From Diphasiastrum complanatum (taxonomy: Eukaryota; Streptophyta; Lycopodiopsida; Lycopodiales; Lycopodiaceae), in the NCBI GenBank assembly GCA_029204225.1, contig CM055109.1, forward strand, positions 42,610,044 through 42,674,043: a DNA stretch of 64,000 bases, given 5' to 3'. The notes beneath the pieces are model-generated. The model did not search any database, was not told the origin of the DNA, and saw only the letters and a list, made by a program, of their open reading frames with translations. Made by a program: the position numbers and the translations under genes. Below, piece after piece: positions 1 to 8,821 of the stretch (position 1 is the stretch's first letter; each line of letters starts with the position of its first letter).

Positions 1-1320
1 TGCCCCATCATCAACCATAACTCTTATTGACTGGTTACCAACTTTCCCATGCATACGTACTAGGTCATGCGGCCCAAAGCTGAAGGGTCTCGCTAGCATT
101 GCAGAGGTCAGCTGGCAACAGTGTTCATGATCTTCATGATACACTTTGATCTCGGAAGCTGCCGAGTCACTGAGGAAACATACAGTCTGAACAAGATGAA
201 CTTGTTTTTTATCTTTCTTATCTTTTTTAGTGAAAGGCCCCTTGAAACACTGTCTGACTGTGTGTCCCTTGCCCATACACACAAAGCACAAACGTTCTTG
301 TTTGGCTTTCTCAAAATCATCTGGTTTAAAGGGTTGTATGAGTGAAGGGCGTTTCTGAGGAGTTTCACTTTTAAATTTATCTTGATTCTTTCTTTTTAAA
401 AATTTCTTTTTAAATTGAAAGTCTTTCTGAGGAGGCTGCTCAGAAAGTGACTGTTGTCTCGCCCTCTTCCTACCCACTGAATCATCATAGATTTGAGCAT
501 ATCTGAGAGCTTGCTCAAGGGTAGTAGGAGAGTTTCTCTAGACCTCTACTTTATATTCATCTTTGAGGCCACCGACAAATCCCCTAATTTTCTGATAATC
601 ATCCATATTTTTAATTTTTAGAATTGCTTCTCAATATTGCGAGATATATTGGATGAGGGACTTGTCCATTATTGTTCTTTCCCAGGCTTCCCAGGCTCTA
701 TCAAGTTCATTTTCTGGTAGAAATTCTCTTAGGAAAGCTTCTTCAAAAGCTTTCCATGACCGGGGAGTCTGCCCAGTCTCCTGGAGATTTAACCACCACT
801 TATAGGCCATAGGCCCTAAGGAAAGACTGGCCTCAATAGCTTGCAAATGGTCAGGGGTCTGTTTAAGAGCATGAATGTTCTTCCATTTGCTGAGGAAGGT
901 TTGTAGAATGTCTGCATTTCTATCCTTCTCTTCCCCATTAAAAGTAGGAGGCTTTAAATCTTTAACAACATTGGGGTGAGAGCGTAAAGTCTCACCCGAA
1001 ACTAATGGAAGTGGAGACGGGGATAACTGAGAAGTGGAGGGAAGGCTTCCTTTCGCAGAACTCAAAATCAAGCTTTTGAGTTTAACGAACATGTCGTCCA
1101 CATTGGACTTGAAATTGGCTAATGCCAACTTCAGTTCATCCACTTCTGTTACCAACTGCAGAAACTGCTCCTTGGTAACCAGTTCGTTGAGTTCTTCGGC
1201 GAACTGTTCCTGTTCTTCCAATTCCATGGGTTCCTTCCCTTTACTGTAAGCCAAGGCTTCTGTTTCAAGTTCGTCGAAGCCTCTCTCCGGGGGTTGATCA
1301 GGTCCCTGAGGAGTGGTCAT
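1..1320 (-). pseudogene. Ty3/gypsy gag with start of protease, two premature stops
   Basis: The frame starts at an ATG whose complement ends at 1320 and can be followed to the window edge. The gag matrix/capsid-like part (631-1320) includes the capsid-type stretches KPPTFNGEEKDRN and AYKWWLNLQETG. It stops at a TGA (631-633), and a second stop in the same frame, TAG, lies at 538-540. The frame is then open to position 1. It carries a CX2CX4HX4C zinc knuckle (CFVCMGKGHTVRQC, 247-288) that binds RNA in packaging. The last codons read MVDDGA, which looks like the aspartic protease active site (usually D-S/T-G-A) with an altered second residue. The rest of pol lies outside the window. Because both stops leave a single frame intact, this is a recently disabled copy. 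Gene order, knuckle and the adjacent primer site fit an LTR retrotransposon read right to left. Confidence 0.85.
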
Positions 1321-2094
1321 CTTCGGAACTGAAAGAGAGCTACCTTAACTTCTGAAGGAAAAAAAGTCTGAAAGACTAATTTACAACTGTACAAGGGAAA
1401 GGAAAGAAAATTTAGCTCTTTCTAAGAACTATACTTCCACAGAGAGAATCAAGAAAAGCCCTTTCAGCTCTTCTTCAACTGCTTTCAGACCTGTGATTCT
1501 AAGAAATCCGAATAGGAGGCACAAGATCTGAAATTTTTTTGCTATCCCCCCTCGCTGATCTGACAGCTTCTATATTGGTACCAAAAAACCAGATTCGAAG
1601 CCCAAATCCACTTGCAAATCCTGAAATTTGTGATGGCACCCTGCTCGCTGATCTGTGGCAGCCCTGAAACTTCCCAAAAATCGAGTAAAATCTGGAAAGG
1701 CTGCAAGAAAAATCCGGAACAAACTAGTTCCTACCCTCGCTGACTGGGAAGCAACCTAACTAGCCCAATTTCTTCTGACTTGGGGCCCAAAAAGTGTTCC
1801 AATTTCTGATTTTTCCTCAGCTCTAGGAGCGCTGAACCTATGCCAACCTTTCTGCTCTGGAAAAAATTTCACTCGAAAATCAGGATTGAAGCCTGATCTG
1901 GCAACGCTGGATCTGCACCTCTATTTTGCCTCAAATCCTAGGTAGAAAACAGAAGTTTTCACCACGATTTTCTCAGTATCCTACTGATTTTCCAGCGCTG
2001 GCCCTGCTTTGTAGATTTCTGAAAACTTGAAGAAGTTCTGAGCAATCTAGCTACTTTCTCCACTGCTGAAAACTAACTTCCCTAGGATGGAGAT
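1321..2094 (-). mobile_element. 5' untranslated leader of the gypsy element
   Basis: No reading frame of note lies between the gag start and the primer-binding site. Short phrases such as CTCGCTGATCTG recur three times with variation. I infer this is the transcribed leader that would hold the packaging signal. Confidence 0.55.
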
Positions 2095-2107
2095 GGCTTT
2101 GATACCA
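2095..2107 (-). promoter_or_regulatory. Primer-binding site, tRNA-iMet type
   Basis: The minus strand reads TGGTATCAAAGCC, one base from the common plant retroelement site TGGTATCAGAGCC, complementary to the 3' end of initiator methionine tRNA. It sits one base from the proposed LTR end, as expected for first-strand priming. Confidence 0.8.
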
Positions 2108-2108
2108 G

Positions 2109-2466
2109 TGTAATAGATCCTAACACCACAGTAGGGCAAACACTAACTGATCCACCCAACCTTGCCTACTCCCTGATATAGAGTAAGCCCCTCCTAGCCC
2201 AGTGTGAGGACTGGTAGCATGCAACTGCCAAGTGTCGGCCACGTGGCACTGACGTGGCCGACTGCACGTTGGGACCCAACTGGGAGCCCTATCCTGCTGA
2301 CAGGGTCCCTAGGTTGTGTTAGGCCCACCATGGCTATGGACCGTGCTGGGGCACACTACTCACATTGTCTTGCCCTGTTGGTCATGTACGCTGGACATGA
2401 CCCTGACTGTGGTATCTGACCTATCTGTGTTCTCTAGGGTTCGGCACTGGTTACGAGCTCGTAACA
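2109..2466 (-). mobile_element. 5' LTR of the gypsy element (about 358 bp)
   Basis: On the minus strand it begins TGTTACGAGCTCGTAACC at 2466 and ends ...GATCTATTACA at 2109, giving canonical TG...CA ends next to the primer site. The first 17 bases are themselves a near-perfect palindrome. The right flank is older gypsy integrase sequence, showing insertion into another element. The partner LTR is outside the window, so the right end rests on the TG and the flank change only. Confidence 0.65.
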
Positions 2467-2469
2467 TAT

Positions 2470-2935
2470 TCCACCCCCTCCTAATGATGTTCATGTTACT
2501 TTATCTTGTTTTTTTACTGACTCTTGTGATTCTATTGTGCAAGCACAACAACATTTGGCAGTAGCTCAGCATCGTTATGAGTCCTTGACTGATCTTGATA
2601 GGTCTTTTTTTAGAGTTTGTTGAGGACCAGTCTGTTTATGTTCGTTTATCTTTTGCAGCTCATAAGTTTGTACAGGGTCGTTCTCTTAATGAGAACTTGT
2701 CTGCACATTACTATGGTCCCTTTCAGATTGTGGTAGAACTAAGGCTTGTTACTTAGCATTTACAATTACCTGCTACTACTCGTATTTGTGACATTTTCCA
2801 TGTTATTCTACTTCGTTCATCTCTTTTTCTTGGTGAACCTTGTGATCCTTTCTTCCCTACTGATCTTGAACTTTTTCCAGTTTTACTTGCTGTTATTTTA
2901 CAGATTTGAGTCATTTTACGTTTCATCATTCTCTA
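2470..2935 (+). pseudogene. Ty3/gypsy integrase C-terminal fragment
   Basis: Stitching frames gives QAQQHLAVAQHRYESL, then VYVRLSFAAHKFVQGRSLNE, YYGPFQIV and ICDIFHVILLR. This is the post-catalytic end of a gypsy integrase, the part that in the related copy at 20,021-20,506 runs on into a chromodomain (which is not present here). Stops and at least two frameshifts break it. It belongs to the same family as the copies near 20-23 kb (minus) and 27.3-29.7 kb (plus). It was the landing site of the LTR element to its left. Confidence 0.7.
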
Positions 2936-2945
2936 GTTTTTGGTC

Positions 2946-3170
2946 TCCGGGGAGAAACCAATCTCATCACATAAGACATAGTAGTGTGTAGGTTTAGGGT
3001 TTAGGGTTTAGGGATGAAGTTGTAGCATGAGTAATTAGTAAGTTGTTGAAGTTCATCCGGGGAGAAACCGATCTCATCATATAAGACATAGTAGTGTGTA
3101 GGTCTAGGGTTTAGGGTTTAGGGATGAAGTTGTAGCATAAGTAATTAGTAAGTTGTTGAAGTTCATCTGG
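2946..3170. repeat. Two 110-bp tandem units with telomere-type TTTAGGG runs
   Basis: The phrase CCGGGGAGAAACC starts near 2947 and again 110 bases on, and a third partial copy begins near 3167. Each full unit contains two to three TTTAGGG motifs followed by GATGAAGTTGTAGCAT. The words CCGATCTCATCATATAAGAC recur alone near 4439, so the unit is dispersed as well as tandem. The telomeric runs are too short to be a telomere. Confidence 0.8.
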
Positions 3171-3279
3171 GAGAAGTAAAACTACAAGAAGTCTAGGGAG
3201 AAGTAAAACTGCAAGAATACATACTAATCAAGCTATGCTTGACCACATAATTTGCTAGGATAAATTTTTCTAGTGATGT

Positions 3280-4400
3280 TTACTATCCTGCCTCTCCTGT
3301 CATCCCCAGGCATTAGAAAGACCTTTTTGACCATTGCTTTCTTACAAATCTTCCTAGCCAAATATCCAGGCGAAAGGGTATTGATCATGGCCCCCAGAAG
3401 GCATGCAGCTTCCTTGGGTGTCCGAGATAAGGAAATGGGCAGTGAAGCCAATTCCTTTACACAACCTATATGAAGCCCATAAAACTGTAGAGAAGAACGT
3501 GGTTAAAAGTTTTTTAGATGAAGGGCATTTCCCACGCACAAAGAACACAACGATACTTCTCCCAAAAATCTTCTGGTCTTGAGAGAGAGAGAAGTTAGAT
3601 ATAAGCTCCTTTGCAGTGTATGTTTACCAGGCTCATACTTTTCTGAATATGATTGAAGTTCAACATATTTATTCTAATGTAACCACATTTCTTGTGATGG
3701 TGTTTAGGCTCAAGCTACCGCACTTCAGATTGTCAGAAATATATATTATACACTCAACTATATACCACCCTTACCCAGGAGAATATTATATTTAAAATTC
3801 CTTTCCCAAAAGATACCTCGATTATCCAAAGCACAGTTCAAATCCTATGTTTTTAACATCCGCAACAACAAGTCCAACTAAACTGAAGGCTACCTTGGAT
3901 AACGAACTGTACAAAATGATAATCCCCTAAACCTGAACCTTGGATAACGAACCTTGGATAAAGGAGGCTTTGTTAACTGGTATAAAGGAGAAGTTCTAGA
4001 AAACTTGTTGGTATTTGTGACTTCACAATTTTTTTGAAACTTATGCCTGGACAGCATAAGGCACTTGGATTACTTGAGAAGACATGTACAAATAATTGAA
4101 TGAAGCTAGAGGCCTCATTGACAGGGATATGTATTGATCCATGTCTGTCCTTAGATTAGTTTGTCGTCTGAGGAAAGTAAATTTGGAAGATTCATGTTGT
4201 AGCACGACATGCAATTTCCTGAGCATTCAGAATTGGTCAAAAGCACAAGGTCCTTGTTTATCGCCTTGTGGCAGAAATAAATGCAGAGAAAAAGATTGAG
4301 AAGGCTTCAACTCACAAAGAGTGGCTCTCAAAAATTCTCATCCTGCGATCCGACCATCCCATTTTATTTTGTTGTAGCCGTGACAAAATTCATGTTTCCT
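3280..4400 (+). pseudogene. SNF2-family remodeller fragment, CLASSY/DRD1-like
   Basis: Two helicase pieces are recognisable. At about 3283-3470 the frame reads PGIRKTFLTIAFLQIFLAKY then PGERVLIMAPR, which is the SNF2 motif I region. The normal GSGKT loop is degraded to GIRKT, so ATP binding would be lost. After a frameshift, SEIRKWAVKPIPLHNLYEAH continues to a stop near 3583. At about 4190-4390 a second piece reads VVARHAIS, a TGA stop, then AFRIGQKHKVLVYRLVAE, which is helicase motif VI. Between them, around 3985-4120, LENLLVF and SQFF suggest the start of the C-terminal lobe. Motifs II-III are missing. CLASSY/DRD1 proteins act in plant RNA-directed DNA methylation; assignment to that subfamily rather than another SNF2 protein is my inference. 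Confidence 0.6.
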
Positions 4401-4460
4401 TTCTGTGTTGCTGTTGGAGTTCATCCCAAAACCCTAAACCGATCTCATCATATAAGACGT

Positions 4461-5107
4461 TGGGGGGCGTTGCCCCCCAAACCCCCCACCGGGGGGCTAC
4501 TGCCCCCCGAACCCCCTGAGCATTTATTGAAAACCAGAGCAAATAACAACCAAATAGCTATTGAAAATAAGATCTGTTTGTGCCCCATCTACTGCACTTC
4601 TGAGAGGCAAAACGCTGGTTTAACCCATAGGTTGCACTGCGTTTCTGAAACGCGGAAACACGTTTCGGGAATTTTTGAAAACTTTCCAGAAACGTTTTTT
4701 TTTTTTAAAAAAAATTGGGTTTTTTTTTGGGCAATATGGGTATCAGATGAAAGCTCTAATTAAGAGCACAATTAATGTGTAATTTGCCGACTGTTTCGGG
4801 TGCAGGATGGTCCAGTTCAGGTGCATTAATCCATGTTGGGTTCTGTCAAGGATAAAAATTCAAAACTAACCTCTAGCATGTCTGTTACGATCACAGATGG
4901 TCCCAGTAAGTGTGTTTTCGCTCAAGGAGTGGAAGACGAAGTCATGAACAGGCCTTACCGTCGGGGCGTTGGGGGGCAACACCGAGGGGCTACCGCCCCC
5001 CGAACCCCCTGAGCATTTATTGAAAACCAGAGCAAATAACAACGAAATAGCTATTGCAAATAAGATCTGTTTGTGCCCCATCTACTGCACTTCTGAGAGG
5101 CAAAACG
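4461..5107. repeat. Direct repeat, two ~150-bp copies 493 bp apart
   Basis: Copies at about 4461-4611 and 4962-5107 share GGGGGGCTAC.GCCCCCCGAA, CCCCCTGAGCATTTATTG and the following stretch to GAGAGGCAAAACGCT. Their left edges are G- and C-run rich and could fold on themselves. Spacing and lack of coding sense suggest duplicated non-autonomous repeat DNA. The 350 bases between them hold a poly-T/poly-A tract and nothing else I can name. Confidence 0.75.
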
Positions 5108-5114
5108 CTCCTTT

Positions 5115-5390
5115 GACCATTAATCCCCTAAAAATATTTCAGCCACAAGCTATTTTTCCAAAAAAAAAATTTACGATTCTGGAAGGAGAAACACGGTTTC
5201 CGAAACGTCTCCTCCCAAAAACGCGATTCTGTGCAACTATGGTTTAACCATTGATCCCCTACAAAAATTTCAGCCATAAGCTATTTTTCCAAAAAAAAAA
5301 AAAAAAAATTTACGATTTTGGGTATAGAAACGTGTTTCTCAGAAACGCAGTTTTATAGAAACGCGTCCTCCCATAAATGTGTTTCTGGGC
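5115..5390. repeat. Tandem 131-bp repeat with poly-A blocks
   Basis: GACCATTAATCCCCTA at 5115 recurs as AACCATTGATCCCCTA 131 bases later, followed in both by TTTCAGCCA.AAGCTATTTT, a poly-A tract and TTTACGATT. Words of the type GAAACGCG/GAAACGTG recur through the array. Confidence 0.75.
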
Positions 5391-5400
5391 ATCTATGAAT

Positions 5401-5599
5401 TACATACACACACACACATATATGTTATAGGGATGAGGGTCCAGGCCGGATTGCCCGCGTCCGCGTCCGGCGTCCGAATCCGGACTCGTCCGACCCCCGG
5501 ACGTGGGGTTGGACGAGTCCAATTTTTTTTTTTTAATTTAGAAAAAAAAAACAGATGCGTCTGGGGGTCCGGACGCCTATTTTTTTTAATATTTAAAAA

Positions 5600-5630
<31 letters not shown>

Positions 5631-5674
5631 CCGGACGCGGACGCGCGTCCGCCATTCGCTTCCTTAGATATATA

Positions 5675-5704
<30 letters not shown>
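5401..5704. repeat. Low-complexity block: (CA)n, poly-A/T, (TA)n
   Basis: A (CA)n run starts near 5402. A GC-rich pocket with several GTCCG/CGGAC words follows, then poly-T and poly-A tracts (5522-5630) and a (TA)n run ending near 5704. Reading frames here are products of low complexity. Confidence 0.85.
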
Positions 5705-5709
<5 letters not shown>

Positions 5710-5715
5710 CATAGT

Positions 5716-5790
5716 ACCCCCTGGTACCGCTGGTATGGTACCGCCGGTACGGTACCGCCTTGGGATCCGCGGTACCAGGGCGGTACCATT
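5716..5790. repeat. Cluster of GGTACC palindromes
   Basis: GGTACC occurs five times in about 60 bases, mostly as GGTACCGC or its complement, with TGGGATCCGCGGTACCAGGG at the end. The arms could fold into alternative hairpins. No gene is seen here; it may be the edge of a small transposable element. Confidence 0.6.
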
Positions 5791-5934
5791 TTTAATATAT
5801 ATATTTTTTAATATATTTAATGATTTTTTTTTGCCTATTACTTACCAAAAAAGGACAAAAAAATGGAAAAAAAAAAGGGGTACTGGGTGTAAAAAACGAG
5901 GGTACAGTACATGGTGCAGGGGACTAGTGCAGTG

Positions 5935-6107
5935 GCACATGGGCATTGTGGGTGAGTAGACCATGGAGCCAATGGGAGACCAACACAGGGGGGGAGCATC
6001 ACATGGGGGCAGGTACAGAGGCACATGGGCACTGTGGGTGAGCAGACCATGGGGCCAATGGGAGACCAACACTTGGGGGGGAGCATCACATGGGATGGAT
6101 GGATGAT
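5935..6107 (+). repeat. Two 86-bp tandem repeats, each with a CCAAT box
   Basis: GCACATGGGCATTGTGGGTG at 5935 recurs as GCACATGGGCACTGTGGGTG at 6021. Both units contain AGACCATGG, a CCAATGGGAGACC word and GGGGGGAGCATCACATGGG. Duplicated CCAAT-bearing modules just upstream of a TATA box look like an enhancer region of an LTR or promoter. Confidence 0.7.
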
Positions 6108-6121
6108 GGGGATCCAAATGG

Positions 6122-6145
6122 CCAATCAGGCTGTGGGGATAAATA
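6122..6145 (+). promoter_or_regulatory. CCAAT and TATA boxes upstream of the 6319 start
   Basis: CCAAT lies at 6122-6126 and ATAAATA at 6139-6145 in GGGGATAAATAGGC. With the repeats to the left this forms a compact polymerase II core promoter. A transcript starting about 30 bases downstream would reach the ATG at 6319 with a purine-rich leader. Confidence 0.55.
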
Positions 6146-6318
6146 GGCACTCACAATGCCATTGTGGTCGGCATTTTCAGAGGCTGTGAGAGAGCTAGTA
6201 ATAGACAGTGACAGAGCAAGCGAGAGCCGGTGACAGGCTGTGAGAGGCTGTTTGAGAGCCAGGGTGCTGTGAGAGGGTGTTCAAGGACCAGGGTGCTGTG
6301 AGGAGAAGGTCAATCGAG

Positions 6319-6681
6319 ATGGCAGAGCGCATACCACCGAAGCCCGTTGGCGAAGCCAGGAGGAAGCTTGAGGAAGATATTCGAAGGCACAACGAGAGAC
6401 ATCGGAAGCAAGAGGCAGATATACGAGAGATGTTGCGACATACTCGGCAGAGAAATCCGGAACCAGAGCCACCCGCCCCCGCTGTGGATCCTGTCCCCGT
6501 TGTCGAGCTGGATCTGGATGAGCAGATCGGAATGAATTTCACACGACGGCAGCTCATCATGGTCAGGGAAAGGGCGGCCAGACGTCGGGCTAACCAGGAG
6601 GCAGCACGATTAGGAGTATCAGGGGTAGGAGGTAGAGTGGGTGATGCAATATGTCCAAGGCATAAGGATAGACGTGAATGA
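6319..6681 (+). CDS. Unrecognised charged coiled-coil ORF, chimeric 3' end
   Basis: I do not recognise this protein. From ATG 6319 it reads MAERIPPKPVGEARRKLEED and continues with Arg/Glu-rich heptad-like sequence (ERHRKQEADIREMLRH), a proline-rich spacer (EPEPPAPAVDPVPVVELDLD) and a second basic helix (RERAARRRANQEAARL). An in-frame ATG at 6277 would add 14 residues; I prefer 6319 for its position after the leader. The last 20 or so codons (from about 6618) are antisense to the LINE endonuclease on the other strand, so the true frame was probably cut there and the present stop at 6679-6681 is accidental. It could be the start of a retroelement gag or a captured gene 5' end. Translation is unproven. 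Confidence 0.4.
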   Translation: MAERIPPKPVGEARRKLEEDIRRHNERHRKQEADIREMLRHTRQRNPEPEPPAPAVDPVPVVELDLDEQIGMNFTRRQLIMVRERAARRRANQEAARLGVSGVGGRVGDAICPRHKDRRE

Positions 6682-7440
6682 TCAAAGTGGTAGGGGAGAT
6701 AGAGAAGTCTACGATAAGAGGGGTGGAGATGGTGATCCCACGAGATAATCAACCACACAACTATGAGGATGACATGTGAAAGTACTAGAGTTGGGCCAGC
6801 AAGTTAGGCCATTAAAAATGGCTAACTCATGAGCTGCTCCCAGATGAAGTAAATACTCACCATATGTCGTGACTGGACCTGCAACATTAGCAGAAAACCT
6901 GGTGAGACCCATGTCCGTGTCCTCTATGGCATGTCTGTACTGTCATGGAATACTGGCTGTCGAGAAGCAGTTCTGGCGTTAAAGTCCCCTGTCAAAAGAA
7001 TATGGCCACGCTCTGAGTAGCGGAGAATATCATAAGAAAGATCTGTATATGGAGAGTCAATGCAATCTGCAAAAGTGGATGTCTCGAGAGGAAAGTAACA
7101 AATAGCTATATAGGTATCTTTGTCCATACCAAGGCTATGTCCAAGGAGACGAATCCACAAAAAACGTGCCTGCTCATCCTGACTAACTGAAGGGCTGGCT
7201 GTAGAGATTCCCGATAGAGACATGCAACTCCACCCGAACCTCTGCTGCTCATGGTCCGTGTCTCTATCCTAAATGCCGAAAACCATCTGAAACCGGAAAA
7301 ATCTGGTAGTCCTCGTATGGAGCTCTCATGTGTCTCGGTGAAAAGTAAAATATCTCCATGCGTGATGAAATCCAAAAGGTCACCTGCTGATGAAGAAGAG
7401 TGGATCCCAATTCCAAACACCTATGCGCAATGGAGAAGGT
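6620..7440 (-). pseudogene. LINE ORF2 endonuclease domain, frameshifted
   Basis: Read right to left, three frames together give an apurinic-type endonuclease: LLDFITHGDILLFTETHESS (metal-binding Glu region), SSRGSGGVACLYRES, then YIAICYFP, HILLTGDFNAR (the GDFNAR signature near 6970-6988), then AIFNGLTCWPNSSTFTCHP and VVDYLVGS, and finally FDHSRLSLCLG, matching the terminal SDH motif. Frame changes near 7200, 6920 and 6730 inactivate it. The sequence breaks at about 6620 against the plus-strand unit, and no reverse transcriptase follows. It lies directly downstream of ORF1 on the same strand, so both belong to one L1-type LINE. Confidence 0.8.
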
Positions 7441-7447
7441 GATAGAA

Positions 7448-7497
7448 GGGGGCCCGGGATGCTCCAATGCGGGACGCTCCAATGCTCGGGGCCCCCA
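7448..7497. repeat. GC-rich hairpin with paired 15-bp repeats between LINE ORF1 and ORF2
   Basis: GGGGGCCC and GGGCCCCC form outer arms. Between them GGGATGCTCCAATGC and GGGACGCTCCAATGC are direct repeats. The element lies immediately after the ORF1 stop on the LINE coding strand. Confidence 0.7.
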
Positions 7498-7502
7498 AAT
7501 CC

Positions 7503-8651
7503 CTAGCAAGATTTACTACCAATAAATTTGACATGTCCGTCTCTATAAATAGCAATCTTGCCCTGTTCACGAGCTTCTTGGAACGCTTGACGACGTTCTT
7601 CTACTTGGAGGAAAGTGAGGTCATCATCCATATAAAGTGTTGTCCCCTTGAGCTTGGTTTTAAGACGGAGTACCGATCTGCATTCTTCCAGTGTAGTAAA
7701 GCGAATGACAAGCGTTGTATTATCTTATTTTGGACGCCAAACTTTATCTATCCCCCTGGTGTGGTGTGCCAAAGTGGTGTTCAAGAAGTTATTTGCTTCC
7801 TGTATGGCATTTTGAGTATCTGGAATACCACGAACTCTAATATTATGGAATTTTTGTGCCCGCAATTTTTCTTCCGATAAAGTAGCAGTGATGAAATTCG
7901 ACATTTGCTGTGGAAGCTTACCCTCATTGTCCACTTTGAAGAGTGATGCCCAATTCTTGATTGATTCCTTATGCTGGATCAGCTCTTGTTGTAGTTCCTG
8001 AATTTTTGTTTCCGTGGCACTTGTGGGCGAGGGAACGGCACCATGTGCTGCAACTGCTGTAACTGCTGTCCGCAACTGATTATTTTCTTCTTGCAAGGTG
8101 GTGATTTCCGACCGCAGGGATTGGACTTCCGTTTTGAGTAATTTCAGTTCATAGACCAAGAAGTTTTCAAATGCTTTTGAAGTGGAGTAGTTGATTGTAG
8201 AAAGGAAAGGGGTAATAGGAGCGGTCAGTGTATGGGGGACAGTAGGAGCAGGACAGGTAGGAGGGGTGTCCGCTGATGATGGCAGAGGCGCATCAAAGAG
8301 AGTCTCAACATCAGGGGAAAGCTGCACAGCAGTAGAGGAGCACGGAGCAGCAGGCACAGCAGTAGAGGATGAGGGCACAAGAGGAGGGGGGGGGGGGGGG
8401 GGCTGGGGCGCGCAGCCTGATGCTGAGCAGCAGAGGAGGATGAAGGCACAAGAGGAGGGGGCGCAGCCTGTGCAGGAGAGGGTGAGGGCGCAAGAGGAGG
8501 GGGCGTAGCCTGCTGCTGCGCAATAGAGGTGGGTGAGGGCGCAAGAGGAGGGGTGGCGGAAGGGGGAGAAGAGGGGATGGTGGGTCGTGGAGAGGATGGT
8601 GGGGTGATGGGAAGAGGGGAAGCATGGGCTCCCCCTTGTCTTCCGAGCCAT
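7503..8651 (-). pseudogene. LINE ORF1 (coiled coil, RRM-like), one in-frame stop
   Basis: ATG at 8651 opens MARKTRGSPCF and a long Pro/Ser/Ala-rich low-complexity N-terminus (a 17-base G run at 8386-8402 encodes polyproline). A coiled coil follows (FENFLVYELKLLKTEVQSLR, then EITTLQEENNQLRTAVTAV), then an L1 ORF1-like RNA-binding region (EKLRAQKFHNIRVRGIPDTQ, NAIQEANNFLNTTL). A TAA at 7725-7727 follows VWRPK. The same frame continues with TTLVIRFTTLEECRSVLRLK and ends GKIAIYRDGHVKFIGSKSC before TAG at 7503-7505. ORF1 proteins trimerise and chaperone LINE RNA. A single stop makes this a lightly damaged copy. Confidence 0.8.
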
Positions 8652-8728
8652 GGGGAAGGGGAAGGGAGATAGAGAAGGGAAGGGCAGTTAGGCCATCTCC
8701 ATGGGAGGAGCGATGGTGGAGGAGGAGC

Positions 8729-8732
<4 letters not shown>

Positions 8733-8820
<88 letters not shown>
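8733..8820. repeat. (GA)n then (GAAA)n microsatellite
   Basis: About 29 GA units run to 8790, followed by seven GAAA-type units. On the minus strand it is the (CTTTC)n(TC)n tail that follows AATAAAG of a LINE-type 3' end. Confidence 0.95.

Positions 8821-8821
<1 letters not shown>

Noticed and set aside
2993-3123. Telomere
   Set aside because: Only two to three TTTAGGG copies per unit, inside a tandem repeat.
5379-5714. Open frames on both strands of about 105-110 codons
   Set aside because: They are built from (CA)n, (TA)n and poly-A/T tracts, with no domain.
6195-6758. 187-codon minus frame opposite the 6319 ORF
   Set aside because: Only its first ~45 codons are LINE endonuclease; the rest is the complement of the plus-strand ORF.
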